Of a stretch of DNA of 8,165 nucleotides, positions 6,784 through 8,165 are shown piece by piece (position 1 is the first letter of the stretch; each line of letters opens with the position of its first letter). The translations under genes and the position numbers were made by a program. The DNA is taken from contig QOAV01000178.1 of the NCBI GenBank assembly GCA_003972845.1, positions 1 to 8,165 of the forward strand, read 5' to 3'. The notes under the pieces were generated by a model. That model had not been told where the DNA came from. It was given only the letters and a program-made list of their open reading frames with translations, and made no database searches. Source of the stretch: Gammaproteobacteria bacterium. Its GTDB lineage: Bacteria; Pseudomonadota; Gammaproteobacteria; QOAV01.

Positions 6784-7545
6784 TTATTGCTTGGGAAGGC
6801 TGCGCAGATAGACAATGACATCGTCGATTTCACTATCTGACAGGTTGGCAAGGCCGGAAGAGCCGGAAAAGCCGAGCATACGTGTATTGGAGCGACCTTC
6901 TTTCACCATGGTGCGTATGAATCCGTCACTCACTTTGCCGAGAAACCCCGGTTTGCCAATGGCTGTACCGGTTCCGCCGGTGGTGTATCCGCTGCCGTTC
7001 TTGTCATGACAGCCTGCACAAATGGTCTCAAACAATCGCTTGCCATTTTGCAAATCTCCCTGCGCTTTGGGCTGAGCCTCTATTTCAGCCGAGCGGTCGG
7101 GCAGCTTGGAAAATGAGCGCAGGTAGGCGACGATGGCCTGGACCTTTTCTCGTCCCAGGTGAGCAAATGGTGGCATGCCGGTACCGACGCGGCCGTCGCG
7201 AACGGTCGAAAGAAAAAAACTGTCAGAGGCGATACTCAGCAGCTCCGGGTTGGTCAGGGAAGGCGCGAAACCGGGTTTGCCAATGGCGTCTGGCTGATGG
7301 CAGACAGCGCAATTCTGATCGAACAGTTCTTTTCCCTTGCTTACCAGGTCGTCCTGACCGGTCTGGCCTGTCTGATTGCTCTGGGTTGCCGAGTTGGCCT
7401 GGTTTTCCGGATTGGTCTGATTTTCCGGGCTGCTAGCCTGATTTTCCTGGTTGGCCTGATCAGGCGCGGCGAAAGCCGGTCCGGTCGCCAGGACCAGTAA
7501 GCAACAGGCTGTCGCAATACCGGGGGTAAGTATTTTTTTTTGCAC
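6784..7545 (-). CDS. Exported diheme class I cytochrome c
   Basis: This 253-residue c-type cytochrome has a Sec signal peptide (about 1-27) and two monoheme domains. Domain 1 binds heme at C79xxC82H83 with Met124 as probable sixth ligand. Domain 2 binds at C176xxC179H180 with Met223 as probable ligand. Both domains carry AIGKPGF after the heme motif, the first four codons of it identical (GCCATTGGCAAA), and both end in a VxYLRS helix, which indicates internal duplication. Residues 29-64 are a Gln/Asn/Ser/Thr-rich low-complexity linker. The start is GTG at 7545, with AGGAGG 5 nt before it. As the first gene, 15 nt before the NapA-like gene, it probably delivers electrons to that enzyme in place of NapB, from which it differs in size and fold (NapB has bis-His hemes). 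That partnership is inferred from position. Confidence 0.9.
   Translation of the reverse strand: MQKKILTPGIATACCLLVLATGPAFAAPDQANQENQASSPENQTNPENQANSATQSNQTGQTGQDDLVSKGKELFDQNCAVCHQPDAIGKPGFAPSLTNPELLSIASDSFFLSTVRDGRVGTGMPPFAHLGREKVQAIVAYLRSFSKLPDRSAEIEAQPKAQGDLQNGKRLFETICAGCHDKNGSGYTTGGTGTAIGKPGFLGKVSDGFIRTMVKEGRSNTRMLGFSGSSGLANLSDSEIDDVIVYLRSLPKQ
7354..7461 (-). repeat. Low-complexity repeat coding the Gln/Asn-rich linker of the cytochrome
   Basis: Degenerate copies of units reading CTGATTTTCC or CTGGTTTTCC on the plus strand encode repeated Glu-Asn-Gln and Asn-Gln tracts between the signal peptide and the first heme domain. They probably form a flexible tether and a likely site of length variation between strains. 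Confidence 0.6.
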
Positions 7546-7570
7546 AGTCTCCTCCTCGAATCTGAGCCTT

Positions 7571-7588
7571 TATTGCATGTATTGCATG
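7571..7588. repeat. Perfect tandem 9-bp repeat in the operon leader
   Basis: TATTGCATG occurs twice with no gap (CATGCAATA twice on the minus strand). It lies between the possible promoter and the ribosome site of the cytochrome gene, a position suited to a repressor or other regulator. No known operator was recognised. Confidence 0.5.
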
Positions 7589-7605
7589 GAACAGTTATGG
7601 AGGTA

Positions 7606-7635
7606 ATTCTAGAGAGTATGAACAGAGCAAAACAA
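7606..7635 (-). promoter_or_regulatory. Possible sigma70-type promoter for the operon
   Basis: On the minus strand TTGTTT (7635-7630) and TAGAAT (7611-7606) are separated by 18 nt, giving fair matches to -35 and -10 boxes. Transcription would begin near 7599, leaving a leader of about 54 nt before the GTG. No FNR box (TTGAT-N4-ATCAA) or clear NarL/NarP heptamer pair was found nearby. Confidence 0.3.
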
Positions 7636-7969
7636 GCCCGTGAAAGCGCTGCTTTACCGTCCTGTGTACTACTTTGGTGGTACAAAGGGGGTGGGGCAAC
7701 TAATTGAAACAACGGGACAAACGGGCGGGCAAGGGGAAAAGGTGACGTTTCTGAGCTACCGATATTTCATTGGTGGTAATACGTCTGATTTTTCCGGTGC
7801 GCAGCCGGTAGCCGGATCGCTGGAATGTTCAGTGATGACATCGGGAGTACCCCCGGTACGTGAATTCAACGCGATGGTCAGAGTGCCAACACCGGATTCA
7901 GGGCATGAGCGGTATCTTGCCTGCTTTCAGGCGGTATTAACCCGGATATTTCATGGAGATGCCGGATGA

Positions 7970-8072
7970 TTGCGCGTCTGGCGTGTTCGAGAGTGCGGCT
8001 TGGCAGCGAAAAGCGTAGCCGTAGCTACGGTTTGAGCGAAAAGTCGTGCTATCGGGCGCGCCAGGCGTACAA
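7970..8072 (+). repeat. Long imperfect inverted repeat (hairpin)
   Basis: Bases 7970-8001 pair with 8041-8072: 30 of 32 positions pair (22 Watson-Crick, 8 G-T/G-U wobble), with mismatches only at 7973/8069 and 7991/8051. Co-centred inside is a second stem, 8014-8019 with 8024-8029, closed by the tetraloop CGTA at 8020-8023, plus three A-T pairs (8010-8012 with 8031-8033). A tandem G-A/A-G mismatch lies at 8008-8009 opposite 8034-8035. The palindrome CCGTAGCTACGG (8019-8030) is at the apex, and AGCGAAAAG occurs on both sides (8005-8013, 8035-8043). The wobbles favour folding of the plus strand as RNA or single-stranded DNA. The family was not recognised. Confidence 0.75.
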
Positions 8073-8093
8073 GCGCCGGTACAGCGATCGGCC

Positions 8094-8110
8094 GGTAACA
8101 CTCCGTTACT
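8094..8110. repeat. Small inverted repeat
   Basis: GTAAC (8095-8099) and GTTAC (8105-8109) can form a 5-bp stem around ACTCC, extendable by a G-T pair. It lies 22 bases beyond the large hairpin. It could be an operator half-site pair or chance. Confidence 0.25.
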
Positions 8111-8165
8111 CTCTAATATACCCGACATTCCTTGAGCAATCATATACTTATCTGGTTTATCGAGC

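Larger units (their letters stand above)
7546..8165. other. Upstream intergenic region without a convincing gene
   Basis: These 620 bases precede the operon. They hold the leader elements and the long hairpin at 7970-8072. The only long complete frame on the plus strand is 7640-7969 (109 codons, GTG start, no ribosome site, no recognisable motif); a further plus-strand frame opens at 7966, overlaps its stop as ATGA, and runs through the hairpin off the right edge. A short plus-strand ORF, 7618-7707 (29 codons), follows GGAGGT at a long 13-nt spacing. A minus-strand frame without a start (about 7925 to 7756) ends in KYR and has a vaguely pilin-like tail. None is supported enough to call; decayed genes are possible. 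Confidence 0.5.

Noticed and set aside
7498..7506. Possible lipoprotein cysteine in the cytochrome signal peptide (Cys14-Cys15)
   Set aside because: The cysteines fall before the hydrophobic core and lack a lipobox; a normal Ala-Phe-Ala signal peptidase site lies further on.
7847..7859. Palindrome GTACCCCCGGTAC
   Set aside because: Only a 5-bp stem with a 3-nt loop and no context; likely chance.
7756..7925. Minus-strand frame resembling a pilin C-terminus (GTLTIAL... ending KYR)
   Set aside because: No start codon in frame, short, and the resemblance is only loose; a decayed pilin-like gene is possible but unsupported.
7640..7969. Plus-strand ORF of 109 codons, divergent from the operon
   Set aside because: GTG start without ribosome site, no recognisable motif; the following frame overlapping it as ATGA runs into the hairpin, so the overlap may be chance.
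7937..8143. Minus-strand ORF of 68 codons
   Set aside because: It simply reads through the large inverted repeat and has no ribosome site or protein-like pattern.
1..8165. CRISPR array, tRNA, rRNA or insertion-sequence transposase
   Set aside because: No regularly spaced repeats, no tRNA-like cloverleaf, no rRNA signature and no transposase motif was seen on either strand.

Overview
The window carries one tightly packed operon on the minus strand, read right to left from about position 7600 to beyond the left edge. It is built around a NapA-type periplasmic molybdenum oxidoreductase. Moderately GC-rich DNA, Tat-exported Fe-S proteins, NapG/NapH-type proteins and class I c-type cytochromes point to a proteobacterium that respires anaerobically, most likely a gammaproteobacterium. 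The taxon is an inference from protein character only.

Layout in transcription order: (i) a leader with a possible sigma70-type promoter (7606-7635) and a tandem 9-bp repeat (7571-7588); (ii) an exported diheme cytochrome c with a GTG start (6784-7545); (iii) a 900-residue NapA-like catalytic subunit with Tat signal, N-terminal 4Fe-4S site and Mo-ligand cysteine (4066-6768); (iv) a 129-nt gap holding a stem-loop and a possible 35-codon ORF; (v) a NapG-like four-cluster ferredoxin (3355-3936); (vi) a NapH-like membrane ferredoxin (2360-3358); (vii) a second, paralogous NapG-like ferredoxin (1752-2363); (viii) a FixH-like exported, C-terminally anchored protein whose predicted mature N-terminus is His-His (1144-1755); (ix) a second membrane polyferredoxin of NapH/CcoG type with a TTG start, cut by the left edge (1-1147). 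Genes v to ix are chained by four successive 4-nt start/stop overlaps (ATGA, ATGA, ATGA, TTGA).

The likely working model is that NapH takes electrons from quinol and passes them through NapG-like periplasmic ferredoxins and the diheme cytochrome to the NapA-like enzyme, which reduces nitrate or a related oxyanion. No NapB, NapC or NapD is visible, although the operon continues off the left edge. The last two genes resemble a ccoG/fixH-like pair and may serve assembly, metal handling or a second electron-entry route.

The right-hand 600 bases (7546-8165) hold no convincing gene. They contain a long, centred, imperfect inverted repeat (7970-8072). Eight G-U wobble pairs keep its plus-strand copy paired, which suggests a structured RNA or a folded single-stranded DNA element. 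This hairpin and the unusual composition of the operon are the most interesting features of the window.
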